Position numbers and translations under genes: made by a program. From contig NC_092671.1 of assembly GCF_964355755.1 (NCBI RefSeq), positions 26,906,070-26,970,069 of the forward strand: a DNA stretch of 64,000 bases, given 5' to 3'. The first letter of the stretch is position 1, and every line of letters begins with the position of its first letter. The notes below the pieces were generated by a model, which saw only the letters and a program-made list of their open reading frames with translations, was not told the origin of the DNA and did no database searches. Of the stretch, positions 32,501 through 43,304 are shown piece by piece. This DNA is from Antedon mediterranea (lineage: Eukaryota > Echinodermata > Crinoidea > Comatulida > Antedonidae).

Positions 32501-34783
32501 GTAGGATGTAAATTTTAATATGAAGGCTCTGGGTCTGCGTTTGTTTCCATTCCTGGGTCCGGTTCTAGAGGACGTGTCAATATCTAGATGGGCAATGTCA
32601 ACTCCCACCCAGTTTACTGCTTTTGGGTCAAGTACGATTTGGTCTGTATTTGACCTTCCAGGTGGTCGAGCCTATCCATTGTTTTCGCCATGATCTTGTT
32701 TAAAGCCTATTAATTACATCGGCGAAATTATGGCTTTCGAAGGCTTCGGATAATTGTTTACTTATGAGATCGGATATTATTTGACCTTCCAATGCCAATA
32801 AATCTAGCTGGATCCGGACTATTTATCACGTCAGACAATGCATTGGAATGCCTTGTTTTAGTGGAGGGGGGCTTTCTTTGTGTTGGTGAGGCCAGCTCAA
32901 ATAGGCACAGTGTTGAGGCTAAAAAACCTGTGGTAAAGTACCTTTAAATGCTCCGAAACTCGTAATGTATCAGTTTAATATGCTACTTAGCGATAGGAGT
33001 CAAATTATAACATCGGGAGCCTCAAACTTGAAGCGGAACTCGCTAAAAAAACACGTCCGCTGTACTTGTAGCCTACTACTTTCTACTTTAAAAGGTTAAA
33101 TATGGATTTTTGCCAGGCATTAAGATCTAATTTGCCATTAATAACGTAGCTATGATGCTTGAACTAATAACACATTTCGCCTCACATACATTTACGAGTA
33201 GGCCTATAGGCCTACTTCCTATTACTTAACATTTTAATTTGTTAACAATTCGCTTTCTGTTAGCGGTCTATAACATTTGTATCTACTCGGCCTAACAAGA
33301 AATGTAGACAGAGGTGGTAAATATCACTCCACTATAAGGCGCAGGATTGGTTAAAGCATAAAAGGCATAAACAAGTAAAATATAGAATTTGTATCTTTAG
33401 CTAATTTTGCACAATAAAGCATATAATAAGCTCTTATATAACCTCTTTCTCCTTTTTTGCATAGCTTATGTTTTGCTTAAGCTTTAAAGCAGCTATTATG
33501 CTCTTTTTTTAGCACTGCTAATGCTGTTTTTTTCACTGCTTAAGCTATATTTTGCTTTGCTAATGCTAATTTTGCTTTTTTTTTAAATAGAAATTGCTAT
33601 TGCTATTTTTAGCATTGCTATAGCTCTTTTTTGCAATGCTAATATATTGAAATGCTCTTAACTTTAAAAAAAAAGCAGAATATAGCATTTATATTTGTAG
33701 CTGATTAATGTGTTTAAGCTCTTACAGCTTATAATATGTGCTGATCACTTAGGCCTACTGCTAAATGCATTATGAAACTGTAATGTTTAGCTTAAGCTGT
33801 TGAAACTGCTATTATTATGACATGTTGTAAAGTGTTCCTTAAGCTACTAAAACTGCTAATATTTAAATATTATGACATGCTGTAAAGTTTAGCTTCAGCC
33901 GCTGTGAAACTGCTAATATATTCTAACATGTTGTAAAGTGTTCCTTAAACTACTAAAATTGCTAATATATTACGACATGCTGTAATCTTTTGCTTAAGCT
34001 GCTAAAACTGCTAATATATTACAGCATGCTTTAATATGTTGCTTAAGCTGCTAAAACTGCTAATATATTACAACATAAAGCTCCTACAGCTTATGATGTG
34101 CTGATACTGCTAAATGCATTCTGACATGCTGTGAAGTTTCTGCTAATAATATATCATGACATGCTAAGGGTGTAGTGTTGCTTAAGCTGCTAAAACTGCT
34201 AATATATTCTAAAATGCTATAAAGTGTTGATTAAGCTGCTAAAAATTAAAGATACAGGTCAGTAATACCATAATATTTACCAATCCCTCATATATGTAAT
34301 GCATTGGAATTTAAATGAATTTATGGTGAAATCATTATATTTTAAAAAACAATTAATATATTTAATAAAATAAATATGGATTTTGCCAGGCATTAGGCCT
34401 AGATCTAATTTGCCATTAATAACTTAGCTATGATGCTTGGGCTAGTAAAACATTTCGCCTCACATACATACGAGTAGAGATATAGACAGAGGTGGTATTT
34501 ATATCATTCGTACCAAAAGTCAAGTATTAATATTTATACTTACTAAGTGTTGCATATCCGAGGCTGATCCCGGAACGACATTCCTTCTGTATTGGTTGGT
34601 AAGATCAACGATATTTTGAATATCCTCAGAGGTGATGTCATCTTCCGCGTTTCTCCGTCGTCTTCCGTTCGTTTGACTTCTTACACCAGATTCATCTGAC
34701 GTTAGTGCTTGTGACTTTTCTAACGCCACTACATGGGCAATCAGGGAAAGTCCAATTGTCTTAATAATCAATGTGTATAGCAT
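26563..34783 (-). CDS. secreted CAP/CRISP-domain protein with EGF module
   Basis: Exons 34783-34544, 27998-27750, 27480-27377, 27113-27010 and 26685-26563 join in frame with consistent phases (0,0,2,1). Residues 1-21 are a signal peptide, and a furin-like RRRR is at 41-44. The CAP domain starts near 50 (ITSEDIQNIVDLTNQYRRNV), continues in exon 2 (EWNDELADLAQQWADRCSFS, then HG) and exon 3 (QVWASANSIGCGIKSC, FFNCYFAPVQG). Exon 4 is a CRISP-like Cys stretch (LGEPCSECLANRP...CDDGLC). Exon 5 is one EGF-like domain (CNLDCENDGECY...CNCPDGFAGEVC). At least 273 residues. A short terminal exon may lie at 25582-25545 (phase fits, ends in TGA), but that is weak. Family members are secreted, acting in venom, reproduction or immunity; the exact role here is unknown. 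Intron 1 is 6.5 kb and full of repeats. Confidence 0.82.
26755..26950. repeat. degenerate tandem repeat, ~16-bp unit
   Basis: Variants of CGGCCTGTTGCCACC recur through the stretch, inside a CAP-gene intron. Open frames across it are repeat artefacts. Confidence 0.7.
27245..27282. repeat. near-perfect palindrome
   Basis: CATTTGAAATTGCGCAA, a 4-base spacer, then TTGCGCAATTTCAAATG; it lies in an intron of the CAP gene. Confidence 0.85.
28081..29215 (-). pseudogene. L1/Tx1-like LINE ORF2 C-terminal remnant
   Basis: The frame starts KMANLEMLLNRWKGRNLTLF, then GKV, passes a stop, then INKLICNFLWNG-like sequence and GGIGMPDFALHINAPKMIWA. Further down, in shifted frames, come WNNVFNEDIKWCDVWKRKVK and LNRIVPTNLKLYNWKL. 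This is the conserved order of the region after the RT domain in L1-type LINEs. Several stops and frameshifts make it dead. It lies in intron 1 of the CAP gene, same strand. Confidence 0.75.
29486..29557 (+). tRNA. tRNA-Val(AAC)-like, degenerate
   Basis: Anticodon stem TTTGC/GCAGA pairs fully (one G-T), with loop TTAACAC giving AAC. It has box A-like GCGTAGTGGTTA and box B GGTTCGAGCCC. The acceptor stem pairs at 5 of 7 positions. A run of nine T follows directly, a good Pol III terminator. Probably a pseudogene. Confidence 0.55.
29776..29847 (+). tRNA. tRNA-Val(AAC)-like
   Basis: Acceptor stem GGTTTCG/CGAAACC pairs at all seven positions, anticodon stem TCTGC/GCAGA at all five, with loop TTAACAC (anticodon AAC). 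The T-stem has one mismatch and the D-stem one. Box A GTGTAGTGGTT and box B GGTTCGAGCCC are present, and TTTT follows at about 29849. It closely resembles metazoan tRNA-Val(AAC). It may be functional or a recent tRNA-derived copy. It lies 219 bases from a worse copy. Confidence 0.65.
30046..30807 (+). repeat. GGTC-satellite-bearing interspersed repeat, copy 2 (longest)
   Basis: Opens with GTCGCGTGGAAGCGACT and TAGTTCACTATG, then a (GGTC/TGTC)n run, CCGGTATCACTATGCG and a body with GCGTACGCGCGC tracts. A second TAGTTCACTATG-(GGTC)n-CCGGTATCACTATGC block closes it, followed by GCACGCGAC and GGCTGTTGGCCTTG. The end block is therefore present at both ends in direct orientation, LTR-like. Confidence 0.7.
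30808..32095. other. intronic AT-rich DNA
   Basis: Part of CAP-gene intron 1. Contains loose tandem similarity around 31365-31520 (ACATGTCAATATAATCTGTATG variants), and nothing else supportable. Confidence 0.35.
32100..32360 (-). pseudogene. non-LTR reverse transcriptase fragment (CR1/Jockey-type)
   Basis: The frame reads YTDNNLDSLLKVTIDSIPSI then FSANKLSIDFKKCNVMIFRN, the stretch just after the catalytic YxDD in CR1-type LINE reverse transcriptases. The catalytic part itself is not preserved and no full domain remains. Confidence 0.6.
32400..32710 (-). pseudogene. L1-type ORF1 fragment
   Basis: KIMAKTMDRLDHLEG, then a stop, then VNW-VGVDIAHLDIDTSSRTGPRN and KRRPRAFILKFTSYRSRKKV, the RRM/C-terminal part of L1-like ORF1 proteins (nucleic-acid chaperone). 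Interrupted by stops. A second related piece is at 34960-35075. Confidence 0.6.
33430..34245. repeat. degenerate tandem array of GCT(A)-rich units
   Basis: The first part (33430-33670) is simple GCTTTTGCTATTGCT-like sequence. From about 33720 a unit of roughly 55-65 bases recurs at least six times, with core TTAAGCTGCTAAAACTGCT and AATATATTACAACATGCTGTAA. Lies in CAP-gene intron 1. Confidence 0.75.
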
Positions 34784-34901
34784 GATGGTATATGACTAAT
34801 TGGGTTGAAAGTTATAGTCAAATGAAAAATGTTGCTTTCCATTTAGGCTTCTAGTCCATTTCTGATTGCATTTCAATCACGTGTTCTATCATGCAGTAAC
34901 A

Positions 34902-35129
34902 TTAATTGTCCACTATTATACGAGGGCAGTTCGTTAATTGAAATTGTAATCCGTGTTTCCTTGAAACTCGGTGTTTAATAATTGTAACTCCCACCCAGTT
35001 TACTGCTTGTAGGTCGACCAGGTGGTCGAGCCTATCCACTGTTTTCGCCATGATCTTGCAAGTGAATATGGTGGGTGTTTTTTTAATTAACCTCTGTGAT
35101 CTGAAGTTATTCATCCATAAGTTGGACAT
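34902..35129 (-). pseudogene. L1-type ORF1 fragment, second copy
   Basis: CKIMAKTVDRLDHLVDLQAV then NWVGVTII resembles the fragment at 32400-32710 but lacks a middle segment. It lies about 120 bases upstream of the CAP gene start. Confidence 0.45.
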
Positions 35130-35786
35130 TCTGATTAGCCACTACAATTTAAATAACTAATTAAAATCATTAAATATATTACACTCGTCATTAGCTACAT
35201 ATCTAGCTATAGTTATTATTAATTCAAAGACAATAATTTCTCCAACATTTAAATTTATTTAAACTGATATGGCCGCCGAAAGAAAAAATGAAATACATTA
35301 TTCAAGGATGGCCTTGCATGACTCGAGAGAGCCTAGTTCCGGTTGATGTACCATACCATGAGGAAATTACAGTATACAGTATAGTTATTATTAATTAGCT
35401 TAATTAATTAGTATTGTTAATTAGCTTACTTCAGGTGGTACCCCAGACTTCTCATCTCAATAGTTGGTTTGTAGACGATCTGTTGTGGAAAAACGCTTTT
35501 TGAAATCATCTTGCTCTTTTAGAGCTCATTCAATGGCTAATACCGGTACACTATTAGTATTAATACTATTAACTTCTTTGCTCAGAATTTTACCGTAGTC
35601 CACAATAATAAATACTGCACAGCCTGTTATTATTTTCATATTCATGCCAAGGAAAAGTATAGAAAAATGAGACCAGAAATGGCCTTATTGACTTTGACCT
35701 TTTATTGGTCACAGAAAGACACAATTGTACAAAGTCTTAAAGCTCAGGTACAGACATGAATTTTAAACATAATATTTTATTTATTT

Positions 35787-35871
35787 AGTTCACTATGTCG
35801 GTCGGTCTGTCTGTCAGTCCGGTATCACTATGCGTTTTAGCACGTGACTTATGGCTGTTGGCCTTGTTTAT
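35787..35871 (+). repeat. GGTC-satellite repeat, solo end block
   Basis: AGTTCACTATGTCGG, a (GGTC/TGTC)n run, CCGGTATCACTATGCG, GCACGTGACTTATGGC and TGTTGGCCTTG. Only the end block of the larger repeat is present, as for a solo terminal repeat. Confidence 0.7.
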
Positions 35872-36215
35872 TTTTATTTTATTTAATCGAAACCAACAGC
35901 GATAATTATTAATTACCACCACTAACAGGTTTGATACAAACAAAGCCAGGACTGTTTAAAGCACCTTGATTGGTCTTAACATTGATCAAGGGCTTCTATG
36001 GTCCAGTGTCGAAAAGCTCAGAGGACATGTGATGAACATGAAAATCGAAGCTATTCATTCTTTGTGCATTGGAAAGGGTAGCGCAATTTTTTTATTCCAA
36101 AAAAAATGTTGGATTATCGCAAACACATTCGGCTTTACATGTACTTATTCCTTTGTGATATTAATTTTGTTGAGTTATCTGTAAGATCATGTTTGTCTAA
36201 ATCATCTTTACTATC

Positions 36216-39200
36216 TTAATCAATGGTATCCTCTTGTTTGCCCTTCAAGTCCAGATCGGCATTGAACATGCGCATGTCATAGACATTCATTCTCTGAGAC
36301 TGATCATCAAATTCAGGACCAAGGGTCCAAAGCTTTTCAAGTTCATAGATTTCTCTTGTCTCTTCAAGCATGAAATGAAGAACAATGTTTCCTAAAAAAA
36401 AAATACAAATCTCATTAGGGCCTTTATTAAAGACATATTCTTTTCTTTCATTTATATTGTTTATTTTTCTCCAAAACATGGGGAAAAAACGATGGTGGAA
36501 AAATAAAACTTTAAGTAAGCCATTTGCAATTTTTAATAAAGTTACGGTATATATTTCACAGATTTTCTAATCTGTCAATGCATCTGTCAACTCTTCATAT
36601 ATGGCACTGTACAAAATATATTTATAGCACCCTCCATTATTTGGCATATTTGGCTTTCATAAATTCTCGCACAAATTAAATTTTTTAACTTGGGAAGCTA
36701 TGTATTTATTATGGTAATTACCAAAATCAATGCACATCCAATCATCTGTGTTTTTGCCTTCAATTGTTAGAAAGGGATGGTTTTCTGATTTCATCTCTTT
36801 ATACTAAAAGAAAAAGAAAAAAACATATTACAACTAGACTTAATTCGTCACTATGACGAATTATAGGTTATATGCATTGATTTAAATAAAGATAATTGAT
36901 TTTTAAAAGATATATTGATTGATTGATTTTCTCAGAATCTTTAATTATTTATAATATATGATAGGACCTTGCTAACCGGTATCACAATCCGATCAAAGAT
37001 CCATATGCGTATAATGTCATAAACCACATTTGTTGTTACATAATAATAAAGACATAAGTTAATTTTTATCTAGATTTCATTATAAATCATGTGTATAATC
37101 TATACACTAAGAAATAAATTTGAACAAACAATACGGATAATAAAAAAAAATCTTATTTCGTTTCCCAAGGTGAGACTCGATCTCGGTACCTTGAATGCCA
37201 TAGACACGAGCACAGACCATCGAGCCATACACAACTGGCTAAAAGTTGTAGAAAAATTCCTCCGTGTATTTACTATGCAGTAACCACTTTGGTGCAAATA
37301 GATTATTACATACCGAAATGAATTATAATTTTTTACTATGATGACATCTTTAAAATGTAAACAAATGATGCACTGTCAAACTACATACTTTTAACTTTAA
37401 TATATGAACTTTTGAATGAAGAAAGTTAATGTTAAGTTTGTTATTTTGGCCTAAGAAAATGTCATAATTTGTTTGATTGTCGAAATTAATTTTTATAAAT
37501 TTAATATGCAATTAATAATGACTTAATCAACTTTTGTTCTTCTAATTTCATAATAAATCATACATTTGATACATACACTTCAAGAAAATGAAATAAAAAA
37601 TAGGTGTTCCCCTGCATTCTGACGATATATATTAATTTAAAAATTTAGCATATTTTCACCATTTTGTTAACTTATACGTGCGTAGCCAGTCACTTTTGAC
37701 GTGCTCGTATAACGCAATTTCGAGTTGAAACCTGAATCAAATATGATGATATTATTAAAGAAAGATTGTAAACCAGAAATCGGGCAAAAAGAGTGCGCAT
37801 TAACGTTTAACGCGCAGTGCGCGTGCAAAAATCTGCGCACTCATGGCAATTTTTTAAACGCTTAAAATTGCCTGAAACGTACTCTAATTTCATCGAAAAT
37901 AAATTTTGACAATTTTGAACATTTTAAGCGCGCGTACGCAAGCGTTATATGCGCTACGCACGTAATTGTATTGCCATATGACGAAATATGACCTGAAATT
38001 TATGAGTACCAAATTTTGTTTAATTGTGATTCATGCTTGTGAAGATATGATTACATACGTGATTTCGTAAAATCGCACGTAGACCGCGTAATTTTTGATT
38101 GCGTATCGTGAAAATATAACCACATCGATTCCTGGCCATAAGGAATATACTCTGAAAAATTGACTTAGATAGATGAAACTGATGCCAAGATAATTCACGG
38201 ACAAAATAGTGCTAAGGAAAGAATAAATAAATAAATAAATAAAGATTTTGACAGAATCAAGAGGTTATATGCATATCATGCATATAACCTAATTATTATT
38301 AACTACGCTCCATTTGCACCTTTGTTTTTAATATTATTTATTTAGCATGAATGCCAGGCTTGAGAGTGTGTTTTCCCAACTGTACACACTACAGTATCAG
38401 GCTCCAGACACAATAAATACTACATCTCCAGTAATTTAATTTGTAAAGCTGACACACAAATTACAGTTACAAACAAGTTTTTAACTGTATGTAAAACTCT
38501 TTTTAAAAAAGAAATACTGTAGTATAAAAATAAATAAAGCAATAATATGAATTGTATCGAAGAAAAACGTTGGTATAAGCCCCACGAACTGTAGGGGGCA
38601 AACAAGCTCTCCTTTCCTTTCTATCGGTTTATTACAATGCAAAGGATCGGACATTTGGTCAAGTTCAGCACTTTCGAGGCCAGGCGGTTAAGGGTATGTT
38701 CAGACTCACGGGGTTACGGTGGAGAAATCCGTGGCGTTAAAAACCAAGGTGTTCAGACACAACGATAGACACAACGATTAACATTCCAATGCCTTGCGTT
38801 TAAAACACGCTGATCAGGTCAAAGCAGAGATAACTATATGTATACATTCATGACAATGCATGAAAGTTTACATCATTTACATTGTTTTTTTTTAAATTTT
38901 ATTTATATAATGTTTACCTTCAAATATACCGATTTGTTCTTACTACTTGTAGAATTGCATTTTAATTCAAAATAATTTAAAACGTAATTGATTAATTGAT
39001 TTAATTTATGAATATATCATATTATCATATTACAAATACATTTGAATAGCTATTTCGCTGTCGTATCATAGGGTATGGGTATGTAGTTGCTGTCTGCTAA
39101 TCGTGGTCGTGTATTTTCATTGGTTAAGGTTAAAATCACTGATACATCACTGGATTAGCGTTATGAAATCTACCCTCTTCCGCTAGAGTTATTAACGCCA

Positions 39201-42200
39201 CTGGCGCGGAATAACAGCTTCCTAACGCTAATCCGCGGCATGGTTTAGACACAAAAATATGTATGCCGCTAACATAACTCCACTGTAACTCCGTGAGTCT
39301 GAACATACCCTAAGACAGTGGAAGGAATGTAATCCATAGCCTTATGACAAGGGTAACTCCATAGTTCTGGTGGTAGAACAAGTCTTCTCAAATAAGGACT
39401 ATAAACTGTAGGTCCAATGTACGCATCTAGCTCTTGTGCACCTACTACATCTTTCGAGATGATATAGGCTCACTGTTGTGGATAGACAAAATAGCGCCGT
39501 AATTGGCAGAACAGACATGACGTGGGGAGAAGCATGTTGAAAAGTGTAACTCCAAAGCGCATTGGGACGACATATTGTTTGTGTAATGCACTAAATAAAT
39601 ATAATATTAACATTAAATTAATTTGACATTAATTACGTCCTTTGCTATGCCCTTCCTCCAATTAAAAAATCGCTGTTGCTAATAATATGGTACGGTATCC
39701 TAACTTTCGTTTGCTAAAAGTATGGTAAAATTGCATTACGTCATGATCAGCCAAAGGTGTGCTAGTACGTGCGTGATGTCATCGTATAAGGACTTATACA
39801 ATTTTCATATTGCGTCTGTAGAGAATGCCTATCGGCAGCGCCAGGCTGCATGGATGTGTGTGCGCTGATTCTGTGACTCAGCCCCGGGGCTAGACCTAGC
39901 AATTTTGAATCCAGAAGTTTAATAACGACAACGTCGATGCTGTAGTAATAAATCAAGTTCATGTGGTTGGTTTAAAACATGCACTCAATCTCAAATATTA
40001 TTTCATTATAAAACATACAGTAGTAGTATTATAATCCAATATGTTGATAGCCAAATTAGAAGTAAAGAAATTATAATTCAATGTTGGAAATTGTGTTGCC
40101 TCTAGTTCATTCGTCCATATCGTTACTATATATATATGAGGGTTTATTTTTATTCCAAATGGCCTATATTTTTTATTAAACTTTGTTTACAGATAGTGAC
40201 TATAAACAACAAGCAAATGAGGACAATAAAGGGGCCCTCAAATACTATGATTTAGACAGTAGCCCCAGGGCACTTTTGTACAATTAATGTGTGCATTTTG
40301 TCATTTTTAACGTGATCGTTTAGCACTATTTTAAGTCGAAATGAACTAAAATTTTGTGAATGTACCAAGGAAGATGAGTAGAATGCAATTTGTACAAAAA
40401 ATTGTATTCTTTATGCTTTTTATTTGACTTGCTCCAAGTCTTTTTTAAAGTCATTCCACACGTCGTCGTTTTGATTTTTGTCTGAAAATACAGACTTGTA
40501 AAACACGTATAGAAATCGATTTGCAGACCGCAAACATCCGATAAGAATGACGTAGGTTATCATACCATATTTAATGTTAAGCACGATAATTTAGTTTCTT
40601 CTATTGCTCAAACTGCTTGCGGCGTCCCTCAAGGAACTAAATTGGGACCCATTCTTTTCCTCATCCTGATTAATGATGCTTGTTTAGAAAGCTGCAGACG
40701 GTGGAAATACGTAGATGACTTAACTTTAAGTGAGATGAATAGAATTGGTGATAATTCAAATATGCAGTCTTTACTAGATGACTTTAACGAATGGAGTAAC
40801 TATAATAACATGTTACCTAAGCCATCCAAGTGCAATTCTATGCAAATTAGTTTTCTTCGTCGTGATGTTCCTCCTCCCAATTTCTCCATCAATGGTGTTG
40901 ATCTTGAGGTGGTTGGTCATATGAAACTCCTGGGTGTTACTATTAGTAATGACTTAAGATGGAATCTTCATGTTAATGATATCGTACGTAGGGCTTCGAG
41001 AAAATCGTTCACATTATGCATTCTAAAAAAGGCCAATGCACCAATGAATGACCATATTAATGTTTACTTAGCTTATATTAGACCTTTGTTAGAATATGCT
41101 TGTCCTGTGTGGCATGGTTACCTAACTGGGGAGAAGTCTCGTGCTATTGAGAGAATCCAGAAACGAGTTCTTCGAATAATACTAGGGACTGATCACATGT
41201 ATGAAGAGGCGTGCGAGATCGCCGGCCTCCCATTGCTTGCGACGACGAGGGTGGGTCTGGTGTTGTCTTTTGGTGAGAAACTTCTTGCCTCTGACATATT
41301 TTGGAATATGCTCCCTCATTGTCGCGAACTTGATGTCGGCCTTCGGTCTCGCCCCCCTCCTTCGTATTCCGATTGGCAGAACTGAGCGATTTAAGAAATC
41401 ACCTGTTCCCACTATAGCTAGACTGTTAAACGAAGTTTATGTTTTGTAATGTTATTTTGATGATCTGCTTTTTAAAATATTTTACCTGTTTTTATTATGA
41501 TTGTATATTTATATTTATTTATACAGTAATGTACGACTACGGTTTCAGCCATCGGCTGTTTGTGTCATTGACTTTTTTTGAATAAAGATATACCGAAATA
41601 TTTGGCTATATGGGGCGGGCAGTATGTAAATATAGATTTTGAACCATGTTAAAGAATGAAAATATCGAGTACGGATGAGTGATCACGCTGAAAAGCTTAT
41701 TAGTACTAAGTTAAAGTATTTTAAAAACATTTTGAAATTATTGTGATCATTGCCATTCAACTTTTTAAGATATTTGATACACAAAAAGTGTACAGAAAGA
41801 AGAATAATATTTTAATTTAGTACAATAACAATAGGTGATCATTTTGTTCTAAATGATCACCTAATGAAGCATAAAGAAAATGTTAAGCGGTTGATCACTG
41901 TTTTCGCGATATGAAAAAAATCCAAAGTCCTTATACAAGACGTCACACACGTACCAGCAACCCATTGGCTGATTATGATGTAATGCAATTTTACCGTACC
42001 TGCTTTAGGATACGGTACCGTATCTTTAGCCACGGCGTTTAAAAATGCCGGATCTGCCACTGTGAAAGAGGGGGATAGAATGAGAAAAAGAGATTTTAAA
42101 TACCCTTTTATTAAAATGTTCTGCCATGGCCTTTAAATGCCTTGTTGATCGTCCAGTCGACAACACCATGTAATCTGCATACCTAATTTTTTTTGGTAGT

Positions 42201-43304
42201 TGGATTACACAAACATCCCTAGCATTCTCTTCTTCTAACATCTCTACCATCTCTCCAATGTTAAATACATAATCTACAGTTAGTGCACAATAAAAAAAAA
42301 GAGTCATTTCATTAAAATGAATGTATTTTCTAGGGATGTGGTAACCGTATGCCTAGACAACATTTAAAAGAAACACATTTCTAGCAATGATTATTAATTG
42401 ATAATCTGTCATCTTCGGAGTAGGAAAAATAGTTTCTCCAATGATAAATATATTTATCTAAATTCCACTACATTTAAATTGTGTTTATACGGATAATGGT
42501 ACCACAGGGACCGGAAAATGTTCATACTGTATGATTAGCAATAATTGATAACTGAAACATAGTTTTGTCCTGCATGTTCTTAAAAGATTAGCCTATAATT
42601 ATCATTGTGTATCAAAACACATGGCATCGATGAAGATGTCTTCTGTATTGTGTAAAAGGCCTATTATCATACTGTAGTGTAACTATATACAGTACAATGA
42701 TATTATTTTCAGGGGGACAATATTTACCTTTATCCAGAATCAAGTCTGAAAGTTCCGAGACTTGATGTTGGTCAGAGCAGAACCTCTCGTTCTTCTCGCC
42801 AGGATTTTTCATTCTGTCACTTCTATTCAACATAGGTTCAAAGCCTAAGTTCTCCTTTATTATTGTTTTTTCCTCTTCTGTAATAAGTTCAGGTTGTTCA
42901 AAATCTGTCCACAATTCTTGCATCAAAGATTTTGCTTCTGGGTCATTTTGAAACCTTTCTAACAAATTTGAATTTTTGTCAGTTGAGTAAAATAAAAATC
43001 TCTCATTATTATTATTGAATAATAACGGATTATTAATACTAATAAAGGAATTCTTATGTAATTGTCCACATAATCGGCTACCTAAAATTTTAGGTCTAGG
43101 TTTGATTTCAGTGATATTTTTCTTGACCGAGAATGAGATCAATCTAGGCCTAGGCCTAGGCCTGATTCGGCCAATCAAACCTGTAGCTGACTCAACGGAT
43201 AAAAGTGCTTTTCTTTCCCACACATTTGATAACAAATTCAAATAGGAACCGACAACCGGGCCTACACTTCTACAACAAAGTCCACAAGCTACCAAGCTAT
43301 GCAT
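36216..43304 (-). CDS. MALSU1: MALSU1 / RsfS-family mitochondrial ribosome assembly factor
   Basis: Exons 43304-42728, 42273-42104, 36803-36722 and 36391-36216 (stop) join in frame to 334 residues, with phases 1, 0 and 1. The RsfS domain is split across exons 2-4: [56 protein letters not shown], then [20 protein letters not shown] and [16 protein letters not shown]. These are hallmark blocks of the family. Known members bind uL14 of the mitochondrial large subunit and take part in its assembly. Exon 1 encodes a long N-terminal extension with Arg-rich stretches, fitting a mitochondrial import signal, and Lys/Glu-rich linker sequence; human MALSU1 is shorter. The intron between exons 2 and 3 is 5.3 kb and holds a LINE, a MITE and a repeat copy. 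The gene is divergent from PRIM2. Confidence 0.9.
36830..37655. other. intronic DNA with a weak tRNA-like stretch
   Basis: Around 37165-37230 the minus strand has a box B-like GAGATCGAGTCTC and a box A-like TGGCTCGATGG, but I could not fold a cloverleaf. Otherwise AT-rich, with no gene. Confidence 0.3.
37660..38185 (-). repeat. GGTC-satellite repeat body, copy without the satellite
   Basis: Matches the body of the copies at 3421-3906 and 30046-30807 (ACGTGCTCGTATAACG, GCGCAGTGCGCGTGC, GCGCGCGTACGCAAGCG, ACATCGATTCCTGGCCATAA). Lies in a MALSU1 intron. Confidence 0.7.
38692..39310. mobile_element. Harbinger-like MITE with 3-bp TAA duplication
   Basis: The ends are inverted repeats: GGGTATGTTCAGACTCACGG and its complement CCGTGAGTCTGAACATACCC (one G longer at the left), extending about 35 bases with mismatches. 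TAA flanks both sides (38689-38691, 39311-39313), the target duplication size and type of PIF/Harbinger elements. The 619-bp interior has no coding frame, so it is non-autonomous. Lies in a MALSU1 intron. Confidence 0.75.
39315..40490. other. intronic DNA
   Basis: No domain or repeat structure recognised within the MALSU1 intron before the LINE. Confidence 0.3.
40510..41590 (+). pseudogene. non-LTR retrotransposon (Jockey/CR1-type) RT, 5'-truncated
   Basis: Begins near [11 protein letters not shown], shifts frame, then [20 protein letters not shown], the catalytic YVDD at about 40708, [56 protein letters not shown] and [14 protein letters not shown]. Near 41340 the frame shifts again and the usual LINE end ([18 protein letters not shown]) is read in the next frame, stopping at 41449. 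A short 3' region with AATAAAG follows. At least two frameshifts make it inactive. Inserted in the MALSU1 intron in antisense orientation. Confidence 0.85.

Noticed and set aside
33430-34245. CRISPR-like array
   Set aside because: Units are diverged and contiguous without unique spacers, and the host is a eukaryote; it is a degenerate tandem repeat.
37165-37230. tRNA-like sequence on the minus strand
   Set aside because: Box-like words are present, but no acceptor or anticodon stem could be paired.
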